Origin: Campylorhamphus procurvoides
Lineage: Eukaryota; Chordata; Aves; Passeriformes; Dendrocolaptidae
Assembly: GCA_013396655.1 (NCBI GenBank)
Contig: WBMV01006537.1
Span: forward strand, 913,275-977,274
DNA length: 64,000 bases
Reading direction: 5' to 3'
This document shows, piece after piece, positions 49,877 to 63,200 of the stretch (position 1 is the stretch's first letter; every line of letters starts with the position of its first letter). The notes beneath the pieces are model-generated. The model was not told where the DNA came from, did not search any database, and saw nothing but the letters and a program-made list of their open reading frames with translations. Both the position numbers and the translations under genes were made by a program.

Positions 49877-50782
49877 GTAAGCTTTAAGAATTCCTTTTAT
49901 TTTTCTCATTGCTTGCTTTCTCTCTTCAGGACTTTTCTGTCTCTGAGAGTGGGTAGAGCCATCGTTGATAGCTCAAAGTATGAGTCTGCGTAGGACTTGA
50001 GACATTATAACAAAGACCCAAACTGGTTGTTTTACACTAGCAAGTGCATTTCTTATGTCTTGAAAGGGTCCAATTTCTAATTTTGGTACATTAACAAAAT
50101 AATTCAAGCTTGGAATTGTCAGAAAACAAAAATCCTTTACCAAGATTAAAAAAGTGCCATCAGTCAGGACATGGTCAAGGTCTGCCATTTTTTTGGTAGT
50201 GAAATCCTCCACTGGCACAGTATCAAGTGTCCTTTGGAAAGAGTTCCCACAGGTTTTTTATCTGTGGGAGGCAGTTATGCCTAGGAATAATTATATACTT
50301 TGCAAGGATACCTTTGTAAGGCAGCTTTGTGCTGTTCTTTAGCTGCAAATCTGCTATAAATTATACCTTTCTAGGCTGTCCCACTCACTGGTCTGTATAG
50401 TCTGCTGCTTTATACTTTGGGTTTCCAGTTTTTTGAATTGTTTAAGACACCTCTGTGTCTGATGGGCATGCTGCAGATCTCTTGGCATAATGATGAGCCA
50501 TGCCTGTTATTGAAATGTCATATGGAGTTGTGGTAGAAATTATTTTTTTGAAATATAGTATTTTTTTTATAACAGAGCATTACATTTCCTGGGAGTTGAA
50601 AAGTCCTATTAATTTTAACAGGCCTTATGATGACTGAGAAACAATGTGATATTTTCTGTATCCTCCATGAGTGTGTTCTCATGAGAAGTATCCTCCTTCT
50701 TGTGTAGAGTCTACTAAATATACAAAATAAAAGGGAAATGTTCCCAAGGAAGTTTATTTGATTTAAACCTTTCTTACTTCAG
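49877..50782 (+). other. TIAM2: TIAM2 intron 10
   Basis: 0.9 kb, with nothing recognised apart from splice signals (GTAAGC to TTTCTTACTTCAG). Confidence 0.9.
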
Positions 50783-50875
50783 GCTTTGCTGTCACAGCAC
50801 AAGCTGCTGAAAATGAGCATCTCACCCGTATCTTTGTAAGTGATGTTCTCCCTGATGGACTGGCATACAAGGAAG
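50783..50875 (+). CDS. TIAM2: TIAM2 coding exon 11: PDZ domain core
   Basis: Completes Gly927, encodes residues 928-957 and gives the first base of Gly958. The GFAVTAQ strand with its carboxylate-binding loop is followed by HLTRIFVSDVLPDGLAYKEG, the central PDZ strands. The TIAM2 PDZ domain binds C-terminal tails of cell-adhesion proteins such as neurexin/Caspr4-type ligands (family knowledge). The acceptor is TTACTTCAG and the donor GAAG|GTATTG, phase 1. Confidence 0.95.
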
Positions 50876-51929
50876 GTATTGTATCATGTTTATGCTTAAA
50901 ACTGTGCTTCATTATCTTTTTAAAGTCCAAAAACTTAAAGAAGTTTTACTAATGCTGTCTGAAATGGTTCTTGGCTTTTACTGTTCACAGTTTTCTCTCC
51001 TGAAGACCATGGAAAGTATGTGATGTTAGGAAAAACAGTATAAACAGAGTTATCCTTTCAATATAGTGGGGAGAGTTCTTATTCAGCCTTGGAGACAGGG
51101 TCTGTGTTCAGTCATCCAATCAAGTGCTTTTGCACAGAGAAACATACTGGAGAAAGAGTTCATCACACACTAGGGAACCTCATGGGCTTGATTAGTTTCT
51201 GTGACACATCACTTCCACTTTTTCTGGCAATGAAAAGTAGCCTTTTTCCCCAGAACACTTTTCTGCATATATTTCTGTGAGTAACTTCTCCATCACACTG
51301 CTCAGAAACTGCTTCTCTTAGTCGGCACATGTGAGGATCACCCGAGTTCTGCTATCTGAAAAACAAATCCAGAAAATGGAGGCAGAGAGATTAATTAGTT
51401 ACCTGATGGTAATGTCTACTTTGTTCTTAACTGACCTTGAAAGACAGCACTTGGCACTGTTTAGATTTACACAAAAGCTGGTAAAAACTCCATCCTTTGT
51501 TGTTCCAGTTTTCAAGAATAATTTGATCTGCATGACTGGTGCCTTATTCTTCCCTTATAATGAAATATGTGTTATGGTGCTGCATACTGGTGGTATCTGG
51601 TTGTGAGAGGTGGCTCTATTCTAATCTTTTTGAAAGCTGTGCTGCTCTCCCACCCACCCAATTCTTTAACATCTTTAAACAGAAACAACTTGATTGCTAT
51701 ATCATGTGGTAACATCTATCAAAGTAGGTGTGAGGTCAGTCTGTACAGAAATAGCAAAAATTAAGCTCCCATTGATTCTGAAGGATCTGTGGTAGAATTA
51801 GGATATTTGAGTGAAAAAAAATAAAAAAGAAAAAAAAAGGAAAAAAAGAATCAGCACAAGGTTTGGTTTGTGACCCTTTATATTACATATTTCTTTTTTT
51901 TCCCCATCTTTGCTTTCACGTGCTCCCAG
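50876..51929 (+). other. TIAM2: TIAM2 intron 11
   Basis: 1.05 kb. An A-rich tract at 51812-51851 lies about 80 nt before the acceptor TCACGTGCTCCCAG. Confidence 0.9.
51812..51851. repeat. A-rich low-complexity tract
   Basis: Runs of A are interrupted by single T or G bases or by GG. The tract is just upstream of the branch-point region for exon 12. Confidence 0.6.
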
Positions 51930-52190
51930 GGCTCCGAGTAGGCAACGAAATCCTGAGCATAAATGGAGAGTCTGTGTCTGATCTTGATCTCAGGCAGATG
52001 GAGATACTGTTTTCACAGAGAAGTGTAATGCTCACAGTGAGAATGAGCCATTGTGGAACTCAGCAACCCGTATGTGTGTCCTGGTCAGATGGTGACATTT
52101 CCAGGGACCCAAAGAGTTTATTGCCTCCTCCAAACCAGTCACAGCTCCTGGAAGAGTTTCTAGATAACCTCAAAAAGAACACAGCAAATG
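51930..52190 (+). CDS. TIAM2: TIAM2 coding exon 12: end of PDZ and linker to DH
   Basis: Completes Gly958, encodes residues 959-1044 and gives the first base of residue 1045. LRVGNEILSINGESVSDLDL followed by RQMEILFSQRSVMLTVR is the C-terminal half of the PDZ domain. The linker then carries VCVSWSDGDISRDPKSLLPP and the highly conserved SQLLEEFLDNLKKNTAN. Compared with the mammalian protein as I recall it, it lacks one residue in the SWSDSDLFSRD region. The donor AAATG|GTAAGA is phase 1, so the next exon should begin with AT to complete Asp. I found no suitable exon up to 64000. Confidence 0.96.
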
Positions 52191-54153
52191 GTAAGAGGTT
52201 GACAATAATTCCATTACTTTCACCTCACTTCCAATATCACTGTTTTTTAAAACTTGGTTATGTTTAAAATTACGTACTTGCCTTAGAAGCAAAAGTACAA
52301 ACTGCTGAAGTTCCATTTAGGCTCAATAGGTCTGTTATTTTATTATTTTCTAGGGAGTAGAAGTGGAACAGAATATGATTCTGTCTGCAGGGAAATTATA
52401 TTATTTTAATCTTTTTGGTTGCACCATCTGGTATTATCAAGTGCTCTCTTAACTGTTCTGTGTCATCTTGGGTACCTCCAACACATCCATTTCCCAGGCG
52501 TCAGTGGTTGAAATGATGTGATTGGCTTTCAGAGGCAGAGTATTGTTCTGTGTTTACCATGACTTACAGGTGGTAAAGTACCACATAACATTAGGGCACC
52601 TTCAATGCAGTAATCATCATCACCTTAGCGGGGAGTCCTTTAGCTCTGTTCCCACTCAGTGATATCATCCTGTTCCCTTTGGGTACAGCTGCCCACTGTG
52701 AAGAATAAAGCCTATGAAAGCACCTTTTATAGGGATTGTCTTGCTACTACCTGCTCATATTTTTTGCTCAGTGTAATACTGCTGTATTAAGCACTGAATG
52801 GAGGATGTATCCTAACAGTGCTGGGTCAGGATGTGATCCTGACGGGTTTCTGTATGAGGAGCACCAGGCAGGGAAGATGCCTGTGCAATAGGGACTGCTC
52901 CTGAATGACATCACAACCCCCTATCCCCAGGAAGTGCCAATGCTCACTTCTGGGTTGCCTTTTGGCTGGAAATAGGAAGTGGCACATTGGTTGGCTCGCC
53001 ATGCTGGGTGGAGGTGAGCCATGATCCCCTTTCCCTTCCTTTAGCTGATCTTACTTTGCCAGAGAACTACATCTTGTTATACCAGAGTGCTTGTAAATGT
53101 CTGCCTGAAATAGAAAGTACGTGGGGCTTTGCTCCCCTTTCTTCCCACATCTTGACTATTTTTCAAACAAGACGGAAGGAAATTTAACCAGTTTTTCACT
53201 GTAGAAAGTGCAGTTTCCATACTGTGCCTCTGGAGGATGCTAGTAAAATTCTGCAGCAAAGCTAGCCAGGATGCACTGCTGTGTGAGGGGAGCAGCAAGA
53301 GGTAAAAAAAGTGATCACTAATTTTTTTATATAATTATGATGGCAAGTGTTTTCTGATTGGAATTTTTTTCATAATTAAAAATGGGAAAAGAGAAAGAAT
53401 CATATAGGAAAAGTTGTTAGAATGGATTTAATTATAAAGCAATTTTATTAGGTCATCTTTTGAAATTAAAAGAAAACTGAATACAAGATTTGTGATTCAG
53501 TAAGTAGCATCTCTCTCAGGGGCCTTATTTCAATTTAAAAGGCCATTAAATTGACTAGTGGCACATAAAAGTTAGTGTCATAAACCAAAAATTATGATTG
53601 AGCTAATTAATTACATAATTATACCAAGGCTATCATCCAGCTTGTTGGCTTGATATCATAGGCCAGCACTACCTGGAGTATTCAGTGTAATAAATGTATG
53701 TGTCCATTCACTAGATTCCTCATTCCTCCGGGATAAATTTGCAATCTGTGCAAATATTCCATTATAATACAAAATTACTGGAGTAGGTATTATACTTTAA
53801 GTACTAGTAGATAAAGGGACATAGTATATTTGCTTTTCTGCTTAAAAGCAGTTAAGGGAGATTTATTTTTTTCTGAAAGAGAACAAATAGTTCTAAATTA
53901 AGCCTCGTGAGAAGAATTTTTATGTTTATTGAATTCAGTGCTTAGCGTCTGATCACCTGATCAAGTTCAAATGGAAACAGAAGTAAATGGCATTACTTTG
54001 AGATAATAGATAATCATAAAGGGTTTAACTGTTCTGTGTCCTGTTACTCTCTCAGGAATTGAATAAGATTTTAAATAAACAGAGGGGGTATTTAATGATC
54101 CAAGCAGGGACTTGGAGGCCAGGGACTCTTAAATTCATATCTGGTCTTTACAA

Positions 54154-55400
54154 AATCATAGGGTCATTAAGATTGAAAAAGACCTTACAGATCATAGAGT
54201 CCAACCTTTGACCGAACACTACCATGTCAACTAAACAATCAGTGCCATGTCCAGTCACTTCTTGAATATTTCCAGGGTTGGTGACTCCACCACTTCCTCA
54301 GCAGCCCATTCCAGTGCTTAACCACCCTTTCAGTGAAGAAGTTCTTCGTGATGTTGAACCTGAACCTCCCCTGGTGCAGGTTGAGGCCATTTCCTCTTGT
54401 CCAGTCATAATTCCCTCAGGGAAGTGGCTGACCCCCACCTTGCTACACCGTCCTTTCAGGTAGTTGTAGAGAGCAATAAGATCACCTCCTTTTTTCCAGG
54501 CTAAACAACCCGAACTTCCGCAGCTGCTCCTCATGTGCCGTGCTTTCTAGACCTTTTACCAGCTTTGTTGCCCTTCTCTGGACACACTCAGGACTTCAAT
54601 GTCTTTCTTGAAGTGAGCATCCCAGAACTGGATGCAGTACTCAGTGTGTGGCCTTGAGTGCCAAGTACATAGGGACAATCACTTCCATGGTCCTGCTGGC
54701 CACAGTGTTCTTGATACAAGCCAGGATGCCACTGGCCTTCTTGGCCACTTGTGCACACTGCAGGCTCATGTTCAGCTGGCTGTTACCCGGGCCCTCTTCC
54801 CCTGGGCCATTTTCTAGCCACTCTTCCCTAAGCCTGTAGTTATGTATGGGGTTGTTGTGAACCAGGTTGCAGGACCCAGCACATCACCTTGTTGGGTCTC
54901 ATACAATTGGCCTTGGCCCATTAATCCAGCCTATCCAGATCCCTCTGCAGACCCTTCGTATGCTCCAGCAGATCAACATTCCCACCCAACCTGCTCTCAC
55001 CTGCAAACTGACTGAGGGTGTGCTTGATCCCCTTGTCCAGATCATTGATAAATATATTAAATGGGACTGGCCCCAACTCTGAGCCCTGGGGAACACCCCT
55101 CATGACCAGCCACCAGCTGGATGTAACTCCATTCACCACCAACCTGTGGGCCTGAACATCCAGCCAGATTTTTACCCAGTGAAGAGAGCACCTGTCCAAG
55201 CCATGAGCAGCCAGTTTCTCTAGAAGAATCCTGTCTGAGAATATTAAAGGCTTTACTGAAGTCCAGGTAGACAATATCCACAGCTTTTCCCTCATCCACT
55301 AGGCAGGTCATCTGGTGAACAGAGATCAGTTGGTCAATCAGAACATGCCTCTCCTAAACCCATTCTGGCTGGACCTGATTCCCTGGTTATCCTGTTTAAT
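54154..55400 (-). mobile_element. CR1 LINE, 5'-truncated, with decayed reverse transcriptase
   Basis: The + strand begins with AAATCATAGGGTCATTAAGA, the reverse complement of a CR1 tail, and continues through the typical 3' region. On the - strand at about 54920-55395, reverse-transcriptase blocks are readable across frames: a SSQNGFRRG-like block, then [40 protein letters not shown], and a block equivalent to the FADD catalytic motif that reads FAGE here. The frame is broken by several stops and by frame changes, so the copy is inactive. The upstream half of the element is missing. Confidence 0.93.
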
Positions 55401-56743
55401 ACTGTTCTGTCTCCTTTGATAGAGTCGAGTGAGTCACTCTTAAGACCGCACTTTTCAAATATAATTTCTAATGTTTGCTTGTCCGTGTTGAGTCTGTTCT
55501 TCCAAAGCAGTGCCTTTGAAAGTCAGTTGGTGCTTGCAGAAGGGAATCTCTTTCAAAAATCAAGCACAATTTGGCTCAAGGTACTTAACGGGAGTTAAAA
55601 ACCTTAGTGTTTCTGATGTTGCCTCCCTGTTTTTAAAAAAATTACTCTTTCTAGACTACTGTGAGGATTAATGTGCTAAAATTAACAAGGTGCTTAGCAA
55701 ATGGAATTTTTCAGCACTGAGTCACACAGTAATGCCCTGTCTAGTGGTTGGTGATGACCACCAGACAAAAGCAAAACAAAATTCACTTTAAATCACTGGC
55801 TTCATGTAACTTGGGTGGTAATAGTTTGTTCACATTTGTTTAAAGTTCTGTAACTGCTTAGCATAACTTTGATGAATGCCTTTTCCTACATACTCTGCTA
55901 TGCTGAGGATATCCAATTATACCTCATGGCAGACTTTGGCAACCTTTACTGTACAAAAGGGAAGTGATTGACTTTCTCCAAAGCCAGTAACTCTGCCACT
56001 CCTGAAAATCATTCCCAGGGAATCTTCTGTTAGAGTGATTCATTTTCTCCAAGAAGTTGTTATACTCTTATATCTGTATTTTGGACCTGCTGTGGTTGTG
56101 TCATTCAGTCTCCCCCATGGCAACACTATGTTCTTGCTGCTGAACTGCTTCGCTAGTAATAAGCTTATTCTGGAAAAGAAATGAGATGAAATAGTTTTAA
56201 AAAATGCACTCATAAATGTGGAAAACTAAATAACAGAGCAACTAAATTTGCTCCAAGCTCCAGTGCTAAGGAAATTAAAGAAATATTTATGTAGAATTAA
56301 AATAAAAAGAGGGAACTGGACTGAAGTCCTTATAGCTGTGGAGGAAAAAAAGGCCTCACTTTAAGATGGCACAGATATCTGAGGAATAAATGATGGAGAG
56401 GGCACAAGAATTGAAAAGTGTATATTTAGGGCAATGCTGTGTGGGTTTATGGTATATCTATGGAGTGCTGAGGCAGGAGGTAGGAGCATTAGTAGGTGTG
56501 AATACCCATTGCAGAATGTGAGTTGCTGTCAAAGTTGGGCAGTTTGGTTTTCCTCAGCAAGACTGTTTTTGCCAAAAAAAGCCCTCATTTTGATTAGCTG
56601 ACACTGTTGACATCAACCCTAATTTGTAAATAGAACTCTGTGACTGAAAGCAAAAAGAAAAAAAAAGGGTGGGGGATGGTGGTTCCATGATGAAACACAT
56701 TCATCTGTGAGGTTTAGAAAGCTAATAGGAAGGAAACAATTAA

Positions 56744-56816
56744 GAAAAAAAACAAAAAAAACCCACCCAAAACCAACGAACCAACCAAACAAAAAGAGTT
56801 AAAAAGGGAAAAAATA
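56744..56816. repeat. A/C-rich low-complexity tract
   Basis: A-runs with CCCACCC and ACCAACGAACC segments, then A-rich DNA. Confidence 0.65.
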
Positions 56817-59800
56817 AATGGGCATACTTGTTCCTGTGCTCCATGTTGTACTTCTCATCTGTGGGGTAGGGTGCTTACCTTATGTGCGGTGTCTGGGTTC
56901 CTGTCTGGCCCATCTTTCCAGAGCTGTAGTCCCAGGAGCAGTGAAGAAAGCTTTGGTGCTGCTGTTGAGCAGGAGGCTTGCTCCTCCTTCTCTTCCTCTA
57001 GCCTTCCTTTCAGCCCCATTGCACTCCTCCCACCCCTGCGCTGGCAGCAACTCTTGCTGGAACCCTTGGAGCTAATTAAGGAGAAATCTTTCCCCCACCA
57101 CCCCAGCCCCTGCAAACCCAGGGAGTTGAACTGTTGGGTGCAGAATTCTGATAAGGGCCAGAGCCAGGTAAGGAGGAGGAGCTGGGAGCAGGCAGGTGTC
57201 AGGGGAGAGCTGGTGTCAAGGAGAGTTACTCTCAGAGGCGGCAAGCTCTCTTTCAGTTGACCTGCTCACAGAGCACCTCTCTAGCCACTTTGGGGCATGG
57301 GTTTTGCCCTCTGCTTTCCCCCCTCTTGCACTAATCCCTGGGGAGCAGAGTAGTCTGGGACCTGCTGGTTTGAGTCACTCCTGCTGAAGCTATTTCATGC
57401 TGTTCAAGGCATGGCTGGAGTCATGGAGAATCAGGCTTTGTGCTGTTTGACAAGTGGCTGGGCTGTATGCTGGAGAGGAGCAACTACATTTCAGCTCCAG
57501 CTCTGCTGAACATTGACATTTTTTGCAAAGTGCTACTGCTGCAGGACGGGGTCAGTGGTTTGAATCCTCACATGGAAAAGCAGCTCTTCTGTCTACCAAG
57601 ACATGAGAAGCGTCTGATTTTAATAAGCACATCAGTTTTCCACAAGTTTAATTTTGATACAACTAAATTATTTTTCAAAATGTGTTCTTAGTAATAACTG
57701 GTTTGGATTCAATTCCAAGTACTTTCTGTTTCAAATGCAATTTTCTAGATGGCTTAGGTGCCTCTGTAAAGCATAGTTACAACTCACTGCTTCTCCAGAA
57801 AACTTTGCTCCATTCAGCTTCATCAGATACCACAGAGTTGAGAGAAGAAAAGAAAGAGGTTGACTCTGCCAGCTGGTTCTCTGCATGTCGCTGTGCACAC
57901 CTTTCCAGGTAGCACTCCCTACATCCTCTTTCAGCCCCAACCTACCCTCAAAATCAAAAAGATCTGTGTGTCCCACTTAAGGAGAAGAGAGAAAGTCAGA
58001 AGGATATGACACCTAAGGTGATCTCTAGCCTTCGACAGCTCAGGGCTCTGTGTGGACCACTGGCTCAGACCACTCTGCTTGCTGCTGTTTGACCATAGTT
58101 TTTCATAAATGTCTTTAATGTAGTGTTAAAAGCATTTTGTAAGCAAGAGTAAAACTAAAACTTAACTGAATGGCATTTCTAAAATAACTTCTACTTTTAG
58201 TTCTGTCAAATCAGGTCCTGTTTGTTTGTCTAGCTGCTGTTTCAACATTTAAATTATCTTCGATGTGTGCTAGGGCATGTCCTTCATTGTGCTTCATGTG
58301 CGAGGAATCAAAGAAGTCTTTTTTTATTCTTTAACAAGAAATTCTTTTGAGCTCTCAAGAGGTGAATATTGCTTCTTAGCTTCCCAAGTCCCAGGGACAC
58401 CCACAGTCCCGTTAGATATTGGCCCTGATCTGTGTTAGTTGTGCAGGTCTGCGTACATTGCTCCCTTACCTACTGGATCTAATACCAGCTGTCTGATGGT
58501 TTTGTGTGGTGTGAGGCAACATATTAGGAAAGCAGTGCCTCTTTTTAACATAGGCATGTAGCTGTCTATGCAGCATAACTGCTTATCTGCATGAAGATAG
58601 ATGACTGCTGGGATTTCCTTTTTTTAGTTATTACCCAATTCAACAGGAAGCCACAAAGATGTGATAGAACATGCTCATCAGAGCAAGCTCAAGAGGCAAG
58701 GTGTGTGTTGACAGTAGTATTGGACAACTGTGATGGGTTGGCTCCTGCTTCAGCTGTTTGTGTGTTGTTAACATAAGCATCTTTGTCCTGCTCTCTTGTG
58801 AATCTCTGGGAAAAGACTGTGTTTGACCTGTGACAATGCCTGGGACTGTAGCAGTGTAGACGCTAATTCAGAGAAAGCATTTGTCTCTTCAGAAGCTGGA
58901 TCACAGGAGTACTTGTTGCCTATGCATGTTTTGCAATACAAGTCTTTCCCAAGAGTGGTGGTTTAATGAACTCTTGCTGGCATTTGACAAACTGTCCCGT
59001 TGGCTTTCTGCTAGATGTGTGTGCTTCAAATTAAAAGATTGCTTATGCTACAAAACAGGACAGTCTTAAATGCTCTTCACTGTGCCTTTCTACTGACAGA
59101 GCATTCTGTTCTGCTTTGCTAAATGCTGCTATGATTTAATCCCTGTGAAGTCAGTGGGCCAAATTGTTTTTCTTTTCCTGGTGTAAACTCCATTAAACCC
59201 TGTATAGCTGCATCTTCTGGCTCAGTGATTTGTAGGCATAAATCATCATTACCCTTCCTACTGAATTCTGTAGAGTGACAATATGGATAGGAAAAAGATT
59301 TATTGTGATAGAGACATCTACATAAAGACTAGTGCCTTAGGCATGATTTGAAACACATGAAACAGCGGATGTTCTGTGTTTCACAGAGGAAAGGTAGGTT
59401 GAGTAATTATAAAAACTGTCTAATCTAGCCACAAATTCTTGCTAAACTGTTTTCCCCTTTCTTCTTTCCGTCTTCACTACTTTTGTGCCTATCAATCTGA
59501 GATTGAGAAGAAAATGTACCACTAAGATGGTACACTTGGGACCTGGGCAGGGCTAGTTCCATTTGCTTTCTAACTCTTCTTGGTGTACACCAACGACCTC
59601 AGAGAGTCCAAAGCCATCACACATGAACAATCCTGCAGCAGCAGCAAAAATGAGGAGAGTGACCACTGACAACACCCCTGCATGTCCAACAGTCGCAGCC
59701 TGGAAGATGTAATAGCAACAGTAGGTTGCAGCCTTTGGGAGGATTGTGGCAACCCAACGTGGTCTCTTACTATGTCTTTTTCCTCTGTACTGCAGTCATA

Positions 59801-60240
59801 CATCTCCAGTTATTGAACTGGAACAGAAGGGTGATGCACTAGCTGTGGCTAACAGTGGCCTCCAGTATGCAAGAACACATTTGTTAGGAAACAAATGCAT
59901 TTAGGTAACAATTTGAGAAGTAGTGTGAAGTGTTAAGCTTAAAACTGAAAGGTCTGAACAGCTGTCTGACTGGCAAATACTTGGGCAGAGAAAGTTTAGA
60001 ACGTATATAACCCTCTGAAAACATACCACTGAGATGCAGGGCTAATCAGGCATTGCTACAGAAGCACAGGCAGCTATTTCTTATTATGTTGCTAATTTGT
60101 ATCTCCTAAGGATTAGTGAATTAGCAAACGAGTCCAATTGCTTTGCCTCACTGTGAGCAGTTAATGGACAAAGGAACTTCCAAGGAATCTAAATGACTCT
60201 GGCTTCAAAATGGATAAAATGGATGTTTCTGTAGATATTT

Positions 60241-60275
60241 AAAAAAAAAAAAAAAGAAAAAAAGTAAAAAAAGGA
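60241..60275. repeat. Poly-A tract
   Basis: A 15-base A-run followed by A-runs broken by single G and T bases. I see no retroposed gene copy next to it. Confidence 0.65.
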
Positions 60276-63200
60276 AGTGTGAGAGAATATAAAGCAGCCT
60301 ACAGAAAGTCAAACTTGCACATGTAGGTGGCTGGCTGGAGCTAAGCCACTGTTCAATGTGTGGCCCAACATGTCGTAAGCAAGCTGTACGATACAAGAAT
60401 ATTTGCATGAACATACTGGCTTTGTCTATACTTAAAAATGTGGAATATTTAAAGAAGAAGCATCACTTCCATCACTGAAGGGTGAGAACGGTGGATGAAG
60501 ACTTGTCCTGCTTGAGTGTTTCAAATCCTAGCCTGAAATATGAGATTCTCTTTATCTAGCCAGTATCACATATGCAAAAAGAAGCAGCCTGGTTGCATTG
60601 TACATTAGGAAGCATGTAAAGCACCTTCTTATGTTTCATAGTTTGCTCCCTGAAGCCAAAACATATGAATGAGAGGGGCCATGAAGGGAACCTTCTTGTC
60701 TGGTCTGGAACTGCATGTCTTGTTTGGTAACAATTAGTCGTGTTAGTGACAGGCATCTAGTAATTCTATGTTTAAGAATCCTATCTATGAAGTCTGATGT
60801 TATGACAGCTGTATGCTAATTTTCTTTCCAGATTTAACATCTTGAATAAATTCCTGAAGGAGTTTCCAGCTATGCTGAAGAGTCAGTTTTTACAGCCTTG
60901 AAGATAAGCCGAGAACGTGCCTTCCAGGCAGTTCCAAAATAGGTTACAAAACATCCAGAACACCAACAAGTGATAAAAGCCAAAATATTTCACAGATATT
61001 TAATAATTTCTGAATTATTTAATTCAGTTAGTTTTATTTGTGTTACTCCAACTTATTTAGTTTTTTAGAAACTGAAGTTACTTGTACTAGTAGACTCAAG
61101 TCATGTTAATTTAGCAATGAGAATCTGAGCTAATTATCTGAAGTTGGCTTAAAGCCTTTCAGAAGAACTTCAAAATTTCCTAGGCAAAAGGAAGTTGTTT
61201 CTGTATTGATAATAAATTTAGTATTTCATCATCCTTTTAACAGTTGATTAAAGCAGCATGAAAGCTGCAAACTACCCTATAGTTAATAGCCACAGTTACT
61301 GCCCACAAATAAATTTGAATTTACTCCAGTATTGAAGTGTGAATGCTTAAGTGCTAATATTTGCCTGTGAGTACCACCTGTGGGGAAAAAATGGCCTGGA
61401 AGGGTGCAATAGTTACAAACCTACATAAATTCCATGAATTGAGCTAACATGAAAATTCACTTAAATCTGGAAAACTTAATTGGAGATTAATAAGAATCTG
61501 CACTTGGGGTCTATGGTACCTCAGTGTCTTGCCCAGATTCACAGAGAATGTCAATAAAGATAAAAAAGGAATCAAAGTGCTTTGGCTTTCAGCTCAAAGT
61601 GGTAGAGGAAATAGTCTGTTTCAATAGATATTTCTCATTTGAGGCTGCAATCTACCCACTTTCTCTTAGATCTGTTTTCCTAGTGCAGAAGTTACCTGGA
61701 TACAGTTTTCAGTCTAAAACCCATAAAACTCCTCATGAATAAGCCACATGTGTAGCAACCATTTTTCATATGTTGAGGCTTGTACTAATAGGATATGAGT
61801 ACAAAAATTGATTTGTTTATTTAGTTAATTTGCTACTATGACATGTGGAGGAAATAGATTAATAGCTTGCCCACTTTTCCTAGGTGGAAATTAGCTTTCC
61901 ATGTGTCACTTGAGCCTGGACCATTCTTGTGTCTGAATTTTTCTTCAGCTGACACCATCAAATTTCTAATCATCTTTCTCTGTCAAAAGAGAGTTTAAAG
62001 GTAAAAATCTGCTTTTTTTATGAAGGCCTTGAAGAACTCTATGCCTCTAAACACCTCCTGATGTTTCTAGACCTGGGCCCTCATGATGGAAACCCTGGAG
62101 CATCTCCAATGTACCCTTGTATCACAGCTTTACTGCACCTTACCTAGCTGTGTCCCTACACTTTATCTTCTAGACCCTCCTCACTTTCACTAGCAATTTC
62201 TCCAGTGCCAATGTCCATTGTCAGTCAGTTAATGAATCTTTCATGGAATTTTTATTGCTTTTCTTCTTCCTGACCACAGTTAATGTGCTTTTTGCAACCT
62301 AGACAAAAATCTAAAAGGCTGTGAGTGTGTGGGCTCTGTCCTAGATGCCAACTGCTGGGTGCCCCTTACATGCTGATTCCGGGGGATAACATGAGCTAAA
62401 GAACTGAAAGGTCTTATCCTCACGTAAGCAAGACATATGAGTTATTCATAGCTGAACTAATGAACCCAGAACTCTTCATATCTCTGCTGAAACTTGGATG
62501 CCTTTTTTAACAGAGATTATTAGAATGTCTCTTGAAAGCCATTCAATAAATTCCTTTGGATCAACTGTTACTTTTTGAAAACTCTTTCTTGTCTCTCAGA
62601 AGGAAAAGGGTACAGAAGGAAGTGCTTACAGTCTTATTTTTTCAACTTCATTACAGAAGAGCAAATATACTGTTGAAAACCTGAAATATATTTAGTTGTG
62701 TTGAACCCAAAGAAATAAGCATGTGTGTGTGCCACCTGCCAGGCTGAACTATTTAACTGAAGCTACGAGTGCTTGTCTCTGAGGGCGCATTGCACTGATA
62801 TTTTTCTTCTCCAGGCAATGCTGGAATAGTTCACCTACCACTCCCTGTTTTTCAATAAGTCTGAAGACATTAAGACCACCAAAGCTTTGTTTCTTTCTGA
62901 GAGTTGGCTCAGACTTTGATACTGTTTGCACCAAGGATTTTGGAAATATTTGTTATCTTCTCTTGGAAGTTTACTTTTCTCTTGATAGTAATATTGACTA
63001 GAAGAATATGTGAACTGCAAGCTTATCATATTTAACTGATCAGTCTGGAGAATTTGCGCAACAATGAAAAATGCAGCTTTCCTTACACCTGGCCTAACTT
63101 TATTACCCAAGTGTAATATCTCATTTTCAGTTAAGCCTTGCAGCCCTGTTATGGAAACTCTGTGTAATGAGGAGAGGGAGAACATTCTACATACTGAACG

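Noticed and set aside
54921..55295. 124-codon open frame on the - strand as a host gene
   Set aside because: Its sequence is CR1 reverse transcriptase with a broken catalytic motif, so it is a LINE remnant.
59570..59803. 77-codon ATG-started open frame on the - strand, possibly a claudin such as CLDN20
   Set aside because: No claudin signature (W-GLW-C-C) is present. The alternative frame at 59556-59795 looks more protein-like and is reported separately as uncertain.
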